Source of the DNA: Thermoprotei archaeon
GTDB taxonomy: Archaea > Thermoproteota > Thermoprotei_A > Sulfolobales > WANQ01
Length of the DNA: 7,596 bases
Assembly (NCBI GenBank): GCA_027038805.1
Contig: JALWGO010000263.1
Location: 1-7,596 of the forward strand
Direction of reading: 5' to 3'
The notes beneath the pieces were generated by a model. That model did no database searches, was not told where the DNA came from, and saw only the letters and a list, made by a program, of their open reading frames with translations. Below are positions 1-6,066 of the stretch, in pieces. Each line of letters opens with the position of its first letter. Positions within the stretch are counted from its first letter, which is position 1. A program made the position numbers and the translations under genes.

Positions 1-117
1 GAAGTTACTGCTACAGACTATAAAATAGCAGAGCGTGTACTCAGCAACATTGTTAAAACAGTTACCAGAGCAATAGAGAGCCATGGAGGTATAGTAGAGT
101 TTAATAGAGAACGCTGA
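1..117 (+). CDS. eif2a: Translation initiation factor aIF2 alpha subunit, C-terminal end (partial)
   Basis: This is the last 38 codons of a gene that starts left of the window; the reading frame is open from base 1 to a TGA at 115-117. The visible residues (EVTATDYKIAERVLSN, then a segment ending GGIVEFNRER) resemble the C-terminal alpha/beta domain of archaeal IF2-alpha, which typically reads V-T-A-x-D-Y-x-x-A-E and ends with a G-G-x-x-x-F-x-R tail. That domain contacts the gamma subunit in the aIF2 complex that brings initiator tRNA to the ribosome. The gene next door is Nop10, and an aIF2-alpha/nop10 pair is a common archaeal arrangement, which supports the call. Only the tail is visible, so the identity rests on a short match plus context. 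Confidence 0.75.
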   Translation, partial: EVTATDYKIAERVLSNIVKTVTRAIESHGGIVEFNRER

Positions 118-139
118 TAATACAAGGTGGATATATAGC

Positions 140-313
140 ATGAAATGGTTATTACATAAATGTACCAGGTGTGGAAGATATACACTCAGAACAGATAAAT
201 GCCCTGTTTGTGGTGCCCCAGTAAAGGTCGCTCATCCACCAAGATTCTCGCCAGAGGATAGGTACGTGAAGTATAGGTATTTGATGAAGAAAGAAGCCGG
301 TCTCCTACGATAG
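140..313 (+). CDS. nop10: Nop10, H/ACA RNP component
   Basis: This 57-residue protein is Nop10, the small zinc-binding subunit of the box H/ACA ribonucleoprotein that guides pseudouridine formation in rRNA; it binds the synthase Cbf5 and helps order its active site. The N-terminal zinc ribbon is clear (C8-x2-C11 and C21-x2-C24), followed by the conserved A-H-P-P-R-F-S-P-E-D segment at 31-40 and a basic C-terminal helix with Y-x-K-Y-R. The length is normal for archaeal Nop10 (about 55-60 residues). A ribosome site AGGTGG at 125-130 lies 9 nt before the ATG, and the gene follows aIF2-alpha by 22 nt, so the two are probably cotranscribed. It ends 21 nt from the convergent carS stop; a T-rich stretch at about 326-336 could terminate its transcript. 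Confidence 0.96.
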   Translation: MKWLLHKCTRCGRYTLRTDKCPVCGAPVKVAHPPRFSPEDRYVKYRYLMKKEAGLLR

Positions 314-334
314 CGGGGTATGCATCCTCTTGTT

Positions 335-847
335 TTACCATGGAACATCCTTTAACTTTAATTCATAGGCTATTCTATTGGTTATAACATGTAGAGCTAC
401 TATAATTATTAAACCACATAATATCACATATATGTCAAGGAGTACTCCGCCAATAATAATACCAATAGTGGCTCCAAAGAAGAAATCTAATTGATCTAAA
501 AGAAACGCTTTTCCTCCTCTAGGGATGTCTAATCGTCTCTTAATAAAAGATCCAAGCATATCACCTAGTAGTGCCCCTATAACACTTGGTATCCCCCAGT
601 AAAAATATGAGATATTTCCCGCTATTATAACATAGGCTAAAATAACTGTTATACCGAAATATGTTCCCACAATAAGGCCCTCATAAGTCTTTCCGTCTCC
701 CAGTATTCTCCTTCCGTCAACGAATGTTTTCCTTGCATCAATGGGTCTTCCTCTCCTTATAAAAACCGGCGTAGCATTTGCCGTCATTGCAGGTAAGTAA
801 TACATGAATGTATAGTATAGGATACCTATTAGCGCGTTTCCATCCAT
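335..847 (-). CDS. carS: CDP-archaeol synthase (CarS)
   Basis: CarS is the integral membrane enzyme that transfers CMP from CTP to 2,3-di-O-geranylgeranylglyceryl phosphate, giving CDP-archaeol, the activated precursor of archaeal polar lipids. The 170-residue length fits the family (formerly DUF46). Visible landmarks in order are an A-N-A-T-P motif at 23-27, the G-D-G-K-T block at 50-54 after F-V-D-G-R-R, hydrophobic segments near 57-77 and 81-96, G-D-M-L-G-S-F-I-K-R-R at 95-105, L-D-Q-L-D-F at 117-122, a hydrophobic stretch at 125-155, and the signature ending N-R-I-A-Y-x-L-x-L-K-D-V-P-W. These charged motifs form the CTP and metal site. A strong ribosome site GAGGGG (859-854) sits 6 nt before the ATG. 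The start lies inside the end of the upstream RecA-like gene (19-nt overlap), so the two are translated from one message. Confidence 0.96.
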   Translation of the reverse strand: MDGNALIGILYYTFMYYLPAMTANATPVFIRRGRPIDARKTFVDGRRILGDGKTYEGLIVGTYFGITVILAYVIIAGNISYFYWGIPSVIGALLGDMLGSFIKRRLDIPRGGKAFLLDQLDFFFGATIGIIIGGVLLDIYVILCGLIIIVALHVITNRIAYELKLKDVPW

Positions 848-1413
848 CTAATACCCCTCTTACTGATCTCGAAGAGGATTTCCCTCTTTTCCGGCTTCTC
901 AATAATTATTTTTCTTGGTATGCCTCGCTCCAATTTCATTATAGTAGTAGACCAATACTTAATATATGTGGATCCACTGACTTCTTCTCCTTCATCTTTG
1001 GCTTTTACTTGTCCTAGGACAAGGATATTTTTTGAATAATCAGTTGCAAGTGAGTAGAGTAATGCCATCTGAGTGTTTAGCGATCGTGTAGCAGCATCTA
1101 TGTCTTCTTCCACCCTATATAGATTGTTTATAGTGTCAATAATTACTATGTTATAGTGATCTATTATTCTAGGCAAGCGTCTTAATACAAACAATGTTTG
1201 CTGGCGAAAACTGATAATATCAACGAAGTCAATGTTCCCGAGATCCCAGTATTTTGATAGATCTGTAATCCGTGCTTTAATACTCCATCCCTCAGTGTTT
1301 ACGTATAATATCTTCTTAGCAGTGGAACTATTCAATGCAGCTATATAGAGTGCTAGATTAGTTTTCCCTGAGCCAGCCTCACCATAAACTAGTACTGGGC
1401 CTCTATTCCTCAA
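829..1413 (-). CDS. RecA/RadA-paralogue ATPase (RadB- or aRadC-like), start uncertain
   Basis: This is a single-domain RecA-fold ATPase of the archaeal RadB/aRadC type, a RadA paralogue group thought to help recombinational repair. Numbered from the TTG at 1413, the Walker A motif G-E-A-G-S-G-K-T is at 11-18, Walker B V-I-I-D at 90-93, and the C-terminal part has the RadB-like pattern S-G-S-x-Y-I-K-Y-W-S, basic residues, a strand-forming I-I-I-E-K, and F-E-I-S-K-R-G-I. There is no N-terminal helix-hairpin-helix domain as in RadA. The TTG start has no ribosome site and cuts off the conserved T-G-x-x-x-L-D-E-I-L segment that normally precedes the first strand; that segment is present in frame upstream (1414-1491) without an ATG/GTG/TTG. 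The true protein is therefore probably about 20-27 residues longer. It overlaps carS downstream by 19 nt. Assignment to RadB rather than a crenarchaeal aRadC subgroup cannot be settled by eye. Confidence 0.85.
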   Translation of the reverse strand: MRNRGPVLVYGEAGSGKTNLALYIAALNSSTAKKILYVNTEGWSIKARITDLSKYWDLGNIDFVDIISFRQQTLFVLRRLPRIIDHYNIVIIDTINNLYRVEEDIDAATRSLNTQMALLYSLATDYSKNILVLGQVKAKDEGEEVSGSTYIKYWSTTIMKLERGIPRKIIIEKPEKREILFEISKRGIRWMETR

Positions 1414-1491
1414 AAGTATTTCATCCAGTACCTTATTTCCAGTAATTATGTTTTCCTCTACAATGCTTGCTATGATTGTTCCCTCAACACG
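1414..1491 (-). other. In-frame N-terminal extension of the RecA-like gene without a standard start codon
   Basis: Reading the minus strand upstream of the TTG at 1413, the frame stays open to a TAA at 1494-1492. The translation includes T-G-N-K-V-L-D-E-I-L immediately before the presumed start, matching the T-G-x-x-x-L-D-x-x-L segment that precedes Walker A in RadB-type proteins, so it is very probably coding. No ATG, GTG or TTG exists in this frame; only ATC/ATA/ATT codons (for example 1476, 1464, 1449, 1446) or a CTG are present. A GTG at 1490-1488, suitably placed downstream of the TATA element, is one frame off and hits TAG at 1472-1470. One extra G in the GGG at 1483-1481 would join that GTG to the gene. 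Confidence 0.7.
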
Positions 1492-1513
1492 TTATTTATT
1501 TACATTCCACATG

Positions 1514-1525
1514 TTTTACTTAAAA
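1514..1525. promoter_or_regulatory. Palindromic TATA-like element, possible bidirectional core promoter
   Basis: The 12-mer TTTTACTTAAAA is an inverted repeat of 5-bp arms around CT and resembles an archaeal TATA box on both strands. On the minus strand the TTTTAA at 1525-1520 would place a transcript start about 25 nt away near 1496, just before the GTG at 1490. On the plus strand the start would fall near 1545-1550 and serve the six-gene run on the right; the AT-rich stretch CTAAAAATA at 1528-1536 is an alternative plus-strand box. Location between divergent genes supports a promoter role. Actual start sites are inferred from spacing only. Confidence 0.5.
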
Positions 1526-1569
1526 GCCTAAAAATACCTACTCTACTATCCTACCATAGGGTGGTCTGA

Positions 1570-1659
1570 AAAGGGTTTGATAAAGGGAGATGTAGTCTGC
1601 GGGCTTATAGAGTAACCGAGAGCGGTATTGGTGTTATAGTATGGAAGCCTAGAATACTA
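1570..1659 (+). other. In-frame upstream extension of the RuvC-like gene without a standard start codon
   Basis: Upstream of the GTG at 1660 the same frame is open back to TGA at 1567-1569 and contains no ATG, GTG or TTG. The last part translates to a protein-like string, G-I-G-V-I-V-W-K-P-R-I-L, which runs smoothly into the helix V-K-V-L-D-I-L-K-K-R of the called protein and looks like the first beta strand of a domain. The GTG has no ribosome site before it. A TTG at 1577-1579 lies about 12 nt downstream of a GGTGG-like ribosome site (1560-1564) but is one frame off and stops at TAA 1613-1615; one extra G in the GGG at 1601-1603 would connect it to the gene. The extension is probably coding. 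Confidence 0.5.
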
Positions 1660-2289
1660 GTGAAGGTTCTCGACATATTAAAGAAACGAAATATAAAACC
1701 TCTAGCTCCTTCTAAGGGAATTGATATTCGCGAATTAATGCGCAAGACGCATATAGTAATAGTTGATAAATACGTGATCAATAAAATAGAGGAAAAACCG
1801 CCTGCAATGAAAATACTTGTAATAGAAAAAGAATCCGATATAGAGAAGATCGTTGAAGAAGCAATATGCCTATTCTATGGTAAACAATCATACAACGAGA
1901 TCATTTTAGGCCTAGATCCCGGGCCCGACTACGTAGCGTATGCATTAATAGTAGATGGTTCTCTCTTTGAGAGCGGTAAAAAGAATATAAGAGAAATCAT
2001 AGAACTTACTAAAAACATTATCAAGACAATGCCATATAAGAAACTATACATAAAGATAGGGTCAAATCTAGACGGCGTTCAATTAGCTGAGACCATACTT
2101 TCAGCAGTAAACAACTACAATAACATATTTGTAGAAATAGTAGACGAACACAGCACAACTAAGCAAACACTAGCTCTCTCCGAGATAAGTCCTCAACACA
2201 TTAGAGATAAGGACATCAAGGCCGCTATAAACATTTCATTGAGAATAGGGTCAAGAATAAATCATAAAGAATCAAAAACGCTAATCTAA
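1660..2289 (+). CDS. RuvC/RNase H-fold-like protein of unknown function, start uncertain
   Basis: I do not recognise this 209-residue protein as a named family. The second half has features of the RNase H/RuvC fold: a strand I-I-L-G-L-D-P-G at 81-88, where the Asp86-Pro-Gly matches the first catalytic strand of RuvC-type nucleases; a following strand Y-V-A-Y-A-L-I-V-D-G; a strand F-V-E-I-V-D-E at 157-163 carrying acidic residues; and a last helix containing H180-x2-D183-x-D185-x2-A-A, resembling the D-x-x-D-A helix of RuvC, although the second Asp position is Ala. The first 75 residues look like a separate small alpha/beta region. Nuclease activity is inference. The GTG start lacks a ribosome site, and the frame continues upstream with protein-like sequence, so the N-terminus is probably incomplete. 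It is the first gene of the plus-strand run and ends 20 nt before the RNA kinase gene. Confidence 0.6.
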   Translation: MKVLDILKKRNIKPLAPSKGIDIRELMRKTHIVIVDKYVINKIEEKPPAMKILVIEKESDIEKIVEEAICLFYGKQSYNEIILGLDPGPDYVAYALIVDGSLFESGKKNIREIIELTKNIIKTMPYKKLYIKIGSNLDGVQLAETILSAVNNYNNIFVEIVDEHSTTKQTLALSEISPQHIRDKDIKAAINISLRIGSRINHKESKTLI

Positions 2290-2295
2290 CTGTCC

Positions 2296-2302
2296 GTGGG
2301 GT
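2296..2302 (+). promoter_or_regulatory. Ribosome binding site for the RNA 5'-kinase gene
   Basis: GTGGGGT lies 7 nt before the ATG at 2310 and 13 nt before a second in-frame ATG at 2316. The shorter, standard spacing favours the first ATG as the start. Confidence 0.55.
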
Positions 2303-2309
2303 ATAAGTA

Positions 2310-3608
2310 ATGTTCATGGAAATAAAAGCAGAGAAAGATAAAATATTGAGGATAAGTGGACCTGCATCAATAAGTGTAGAAAAAGGAGCAATACGTGTTC
2401 TTGGAGCAAACTATAATGCTGGTAGCCGTGTAGTCATAAATAGGTTTAGAAGCTATGCTGTAAAGATCCTTGAAGACGAAACAGTGGTCAAGGTTTCATT
2501 AGGTGATGGTGGAAGCGTAGAAGAACCATCACCTGGAGAGGAAGTAATAGATTACTGGGAGAACGCTTCAACTAAAATAATAGAATATTGTAGAGAACAC
2601 GAGCACTGTATTATAACTATAGTGGGACCAGTTGAAAGTGGCAAATCATCTTATACATGTATGTTATCAAATCTTCTCCTTTCAAATAATATACCAGTAA
2701 CAGTAATAGACGCCGATATAGGTCAAGCCGACATAGGATTACCGGGATTCATATCCATGAGCACTCCGTCTAAGCCTTTACTCTGGCTTAGAGATCTCCA
2801 AGCCGAAGAACTCTACTTCGTAGGCTCTATAACCCCCTCTATATACACGCATAGAGTAATTAGTGGAATAGAAAAACTATTATTGAAAGCTTTAAAAAGA
2901 TCTCGTGCTGTAGTAATAGACACTGATGGATGGATTCATGGAGGACAAGCAGTTGAATACAAAATAGATCTAATACGCACAATAAAACCCGATCATATAG
3001 TAGTATTAGGTGAGGGATTAAACCATATTCTTAAGAGAACATTTAAGAATACTTCAATAAACGTAATAGAGCTTCCATCACCTAAGATCGTTAGGAAACG
3101 GAATAGAGAAGATAGGAGATATCTGAGAAGCAAGGCGTATAGGAGATATCTTGAGAAAGCTAAGATACGTAAACTGAAAATAGATGAAACACCGATAATA
3201 GGATCATATCTGTTTTCAGGAGAAAGTATTGATTTAACGAAAATATCGAATGCGATCTCTCCTCTGGGTATAAAACCTCTTTATGCGTCCCTACTGCACG
3301 AGACAGTATTTATTGTGATAGATAGGCCCACTAACATAAAGAACATAGTCGATATAATGAATACTTTATTCCCGAACAAAGAAATATATGTCTTCACTAA
3401 GGGTTTTGAGAGAGGCTTATTGGTAAGTATACTTGATAGCGAGCTAGAGGACAGGGCACCGGGAATAATATTATCAATAGACTTTGATAAAAAAGAAATA
3501 ACAATACAAACTCCCTATGAAGGAGAAATAAGAGCAATACATGTAGGTAAGATAAAATTATCTGAAACTTGGGAAGAGGTGGGTAAGCCTTCAAAATACA
3601 TGATATAA
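2310..3608 (+). CDS. Clp1/Grc3-family polynucleotide 5'-hydroxyl kinase
   Basis: This 432-residue protein belongs to the Clp1/Grc3 (NOL9) family, P-loop kinases that move the ATP gamma phosphate to the 5'-OH of RNA (and often DNA); an archaeal member from Pyrococcus horikoshii has been shown to be a thermostable polynucleotide kinase. In archaea it is expected to act in tRNA, rRNA or decay-fragment end repair. An N-terminal beta-rich region (about 1-85) precedes the kinase domain: Walker A G-P-V-E-S-G-K-S at 106-113, the family signature D-A-D-I-G-Q-A-D-I-G at 134-143 followed by P-G-F-I-S, and V-V-I-D-T-D-G-W at 201-208 followed by the Y-K segment. A highly basic stretch at 262-290 (R-x-x-R-R-Y-L-R, then Y-R-R-Y-L) is typical of the family. 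The C-terminal 140 residues form another small domain. It is cotranscribed with its neighbours: the UbiD gene begins 2 nt after its stop. Confidence 0.9.
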   Translation: MFMEIKAEKDKILRISGPASISVEKGAIRVLGANYNAGSRVVINRFRSYAVKILEDETVVKVSLGDGGSVEEPSPGEEVIDYWENASTKIIEYCREHEHCIITIVGPVESGKSSYTCMLSNLLLSNNIPVTVIDADIGQADIGLPGFISMSTPSKPLLWLRDLQAEELYFVGSITPSIYTHRVISGIEKLLLKALKRSRAVVIDTDGWIHGGQAVEYKIDLIRTIKPDHIVVLGEGLNHILKRTFKNTSINVIELPSPKIVRKRNREDRRYLRSKAYRRYLEKAKIRKLKIDETPIIGSYLFSGESIDLTKISNAISPLGIKPLYASLLHETVFIVIDRPTNIKNIVDIMNTLFPNKEIYVFTKGFERGLLVSILDSELEDRAPGIILSIDFDKKEITIQTPYEGEIRAIHVGKIKLSETWEEVGKPSKYMI

Positions 3609-3610
3609 GC

Positions 3611-4876
3611 TTGAAATCCTTCATAGAATCCCTCAACGTGGATGAGTTATCAATAATTGAAGGAGAAGTTTCACCAATATACGATATAACTAGAATTCTA
3701 TCTAGAGAAGACGATAAAGGAGTAACAGTTTACTTTAAGAAAATTAAAGGAGTAGACTTTGAGGCTGTAGGCAATGTTGTAAATACGCGAGAGAAAATAC
3801 GAAGAGCCCTAAAGGTTGATAGTGATGAGGAAGCATACAAGAAAATAATGGAGTCAATAAATAATCCGTTAAAACATGTAGAGAAGTCCTTTACCCTTAA
3901 GAAATACAATGAAAACATGCTGAGCCTTCCAGCTGTAAAATTCTTTGAGAAAGACGGTGGAAGATACTTTACGTCATCAATAGTTATATCGTGTATAGGC
4001 GATCAATGTAATGCTTCTGTTCACCGAATTATGGTTCTAGACAAGGATAGCCTCGTTATAAGGATAGTTCCAAGACACCTATACTTCATCTATAAGGAGA
4101 ACCTAAGAAGAGGTAAGGAAACACCTATAGCAATAGTAATAGGAGTTCATCCAGCGATAATATTCGCCTCTGCTCTTAGCCCACCCTTCGGAGTCTTCGA
4201 ACTAGACGTTGCTGGTAGAATACTTGGCTCTCCGCTCCGGTTAGTGAGAACTCCAGTTTACAGTATACCAGTTCCAGAATCATCGTCAATAGTCATTGAG
4301 GGAAGAATAACTAGGAAACAAGCAGATGAGGGCCCCTTCGTCGATCTAACAAAAACCTACGACAGAATCAGAAAACAGCCAATCATAAAAGTAGACAATA
4401 TATACGTTAACGACGACCCATTAGCACATATTATACTTCCAGGTGGACGTGAGCACCAACTATTAATGGGGTATCCAAGAGAAGCATCAATATGGGAGTC
4501 GGTGAGTAAAGTAGTTCCCAGAGTACATAAAGTTAGACTAACAACTGGTGGAGGAGGCTGGCTACACGCAGTAATATCAATAAGTAAAAACGTGGATGGT
4601 GACGCTAAAAACGCTATATTAGCTGCATTTGCTGGACATCCAAGCCTGAAACACGTAGTTGTTGTCGACGAAGACATAGATCCAGATAACTTGGTAGACG
4701 TTGAATGGGCTATAGCCACGAGATTTCAGGGAAGCCGAGATCTAGTAATAATAGAGAACGCGAGAGGCTCAACACTTGATCCATCATCAATAGATGGACT
4801 TACAACAAAGATAGGGATAGATGCAACAGCACCTATTAAAGAACGAGAAAAATACGCTAAAGCAAGAATACCATAG
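3611..4876 (+). CDS. UbiD-family decarboxylase, probable trans-anhydromevalonate 5-phosphate decarboxylase
   Basis: This 421-residue UbiD-family enzyme should use prenylated FMN to remove CO2 from an alpha,beta-unsaturated acid. Being directly followed by both aconitase-X subunits, it is most likely the archaeal enzyme that converts trans-anhydromevalonate 5-phosphate to isopentenyl phosphate, as shown for Aeropyrum pernix. Family landmarks are S-V-H-R-I-M-V at 136-142, P-x-A-I-V-I-G-V-H-P-A at 172-182, I-V-I-E-G at 227-231, E-G-P-F-V-D at 240-245, V-V-V-D-E-D-I-D-P at 350-358 followed by W-A-I-A-T-R, and the late K-I-G-I-D-A-T-A-P at 400-408. The catalytic block usually reads E-G-P-F-G-E; here the last acid is Asp245. 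TTG at 3611 is the only start before the upstream in-frame TAA at 3584, and the N-terminus aligns with the family; with no ribosome site at normal distance, translation is probably coupled to the kinase gene 2 nt upstream. The UbiX flavin prenyltransferase it needs is not in the window. Confidence 0.88.
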   Translation: MKSFIESLNVDELSIIEGEVSPIYDITRILSREDDKGVTVYFKKIKGVDFEAVGNVVNTREKIRRALKVDSDEEAYKKIMESINNPLKHVEKSFTLKKYNENMLSLPAVKFFEKDGGRYFTSSIVISCIGDQCNASVHRIMVLDKDSLVIRIVPRHLYFIYKENLRRGKETPIAIVIGVHPAIIFASALSPPFGVFELDVAGRILGSPLRLVRTPVYSIPVPESSSIVIEGRITRKQADEGPFVDLTKTYDRIRKQPIIKVDNIYVNDDPLAHIILPGGREHQLLMGYPREASIWESVSKVVPRVHKVRLTTGGGGWLHAVISISKNVDGDAKNAILAAFAGHPSLKHVVVVDEDIDPDNLVDVEWAIATRFQGSRDLVIIENARGSTLDPSSIDGLTTKIGIDATAPIKEREKYAKARIP

Positions 4877-4890
4877 ACTAGAGGCGCAAC

Positions 4891-6063
4891 ATGGTGTTCC
4901 TAAGCAAAAAAGAAGAAAGAATACTCGAGGGAGAAGAAGGAGAAGCAGCAAGACTAGCTATGAGAACTATAGTTAAAGTAGGAGAAGCACTAGGAGCCGA
5001 CAGACTAGTTGAGATAAAACATGCTCACGTATCCGGAGTATCCTATCTAAATATAGGTGATCCGGGACTAGAATTCATAGAGCACCTAGCAAACCTCGAC
5101 GCAAGAATAAGGGTTTTTGGAACAATTAACCCTCTATCCTTTGACTTAGACTCACCACACGAGTTCAATATAACTGTCGAGGAATATGAAAAACAATTAC
5201 GTATAATAAACGCGTTAAAGAAAATGGGTTTCAAACCGACATTCACATGTACCCCATATTATATCAGAAAACCTAGCCTAGGCGAGCACCTTGCCTGGGG
5301 AGAATCTAGCGCAGTAGCCTATGCTAACATAGTCTATGGAGCTAGAACAAATAAAGAAGGAGGACCAATAGCTCTCTTATCGGCAATAATAGGACGCATC
5401 TACTATAGTGGATTACACTTAACAGAAAACCGAATACCAAGAATATACTTTAAGACAACCTTTAATATATCAAACACTGTAGAAGCAGGCCTTTTGGGCT
5501 ATATTATAGGCAAGCTCTCTAAGGGCAGGACAGCTTACCTAGAAAACAATATACAATGGAAGGAGTCATGGGTTAAGGCATATGCAGCAGCCATTGGTAC
5601 AACAAGCGACAATCCTCTAACAATCATAGGGAACGTATCACCTGAAACAAACTTATTCAATAAGGAGTACATTGAGGAAGAGATAACTATAACTAGAGAA
5701 GACTTAGAGGAAGCATACAACGATCTAGTAGATAGTGATAGTCGGGAACAAGTAGTTTTCTTCGGGTGTCCTCACCTAGGACTAGAAGAATTAAGAGAAC
5801 TAGTACGAACAACTAAAGGATACGATAAGCCTATAATAGTGTCTACAAGCCGATACATATACGCTAAAGCAGTTGAGGAAAACCTGGTAAAGAAGCTTGA
5901 AGAAAAAGGGATAAAAATAATAAAAGACACTTGCCCCATAGTCTCACGTCTATTCAAACCCAACACCACGGTGAAAACAAATTCAACTAAAGCCTCATTC
6001 TATCTAAAGAGGCTTAGGAAGGTAAAAACAATTCTAAGCGACTACGGGGAAACCGGTGGATAA
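4891..6063 (+). CDS. Aconitase-X large subunit, probable phosphomevalonate dehydratase large subunit
   Basis: This 390-residue protein is the catalytic, iron-sulfur-bearing large subunit of an archaeal aconitase-X (formerly DUF521). With the small subunit directly downstream it should form phosphomevalonate dehydratase, which removes water from (R)-5-phosphomevalonate to give trans-anhydromevalonate 5-phosphate. The N-terminus E-E-R-I-L-x-G-E-x-G-E-A at 8-19 and the A-H-V-S-G-V-S-Y segment at 45-52 are typical. It contains exactly three cysteines, C120 (F-T-C-T-P-Y-Y), C293 (F-G-C-P-H-L-G) and C348 (D-T-C-P-I), each in a conserved-looking motif and fitting three-cysteine ligation of a [4Fe-4S] cluster. 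The segment G-E-S-S-A-V-A-Y-A-N at 137-146 is the family's active-site-like stretch. A GAGG ribosome site (4881-4884) is 6 nt before the ATG. It sits 14 nt after the UbiD stop. Bacterial aconitase-X enzymes act on hydroxyproline, but the split subunits and UbiD neighbour favour the mevalonate role. Confidence 0.92.
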   Translation: MVFLSKKEERILEGEEGEAARLAMRTIVKVGEALGADRLVEIKHAHVSGVSYLNIGDPGLEFIEHLANLDARIRVFGTINPLSFDLDSPHEFNITVEEYEKQLRIINALKKMGFKPTFTCTPYYIRKPSLGEHLAWGESSAVAYANIVYGARTNKEGGPIALLSAIIGRIYYSGLHLTENRIPRIYFKTTFNISNTVEAGLLGYIIGKLSKGRTAYLENNIQWKESWVKAYAAAIGTTSDNPLTIIGNVSPETNLFNKEYIEEEITITREDLEEAYNDLVDSDSREQVVFFGCPHLGLEELRELVRTTKGYDKPIIVSTSRYIYAKAVEENLVKKLEEKGIKIIKDTCPIVSRLFKPNTTVKTNSTKASFYLKRLRKVKTILSDYGETGG

Positions 6064-6066
6064 GAG

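Noticed and set aside
808..1017. 69-codon plus-strand open frame
   Set aside because: It is antisense to the carS start and the end of the RecA-like gene, both supported by motifs; its translation resembles no protein I know.
1641..1652. ATG at 1641 as start of the RuvC-like gene
   Set aside because: It is out of frame with the gene and reaches TAG after three codons.
1414..1659. tRNA, box C/D RNA or other RNA gene in the divergent gap
   Set aside because: No cloverleaf and no paired C (RTGATGA) and D (CTGA) boxes were found, and most of the gap reads as in-frame coding extension or promoter.
2310..3608. The P-loop kinase as an isopentenyl phosphate kinase completing the pathway
   Set aside because: Isopentenyl phosphate kinases belong to the amino-acid kinase fold and lack a Walker A P-loop; this protein has clear Clp1/Grc3 signatures.
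3397..3636. 79-codon minus-strand open frame across the kinase/UbiD junction
   Set aside because: Its Leu/Phe-rich translation is what the reverse of Lys/Glu-rich coding sequence yields; the sense genes explain the region.
4357..4719. 120-codon open frame on the minus strand
   Set aside because: It lies wholly inside the well-supported UbiD gene, has low-complexity Ser/Thr-rich translation with no recognisable motif, and no promoter or ribosome site.
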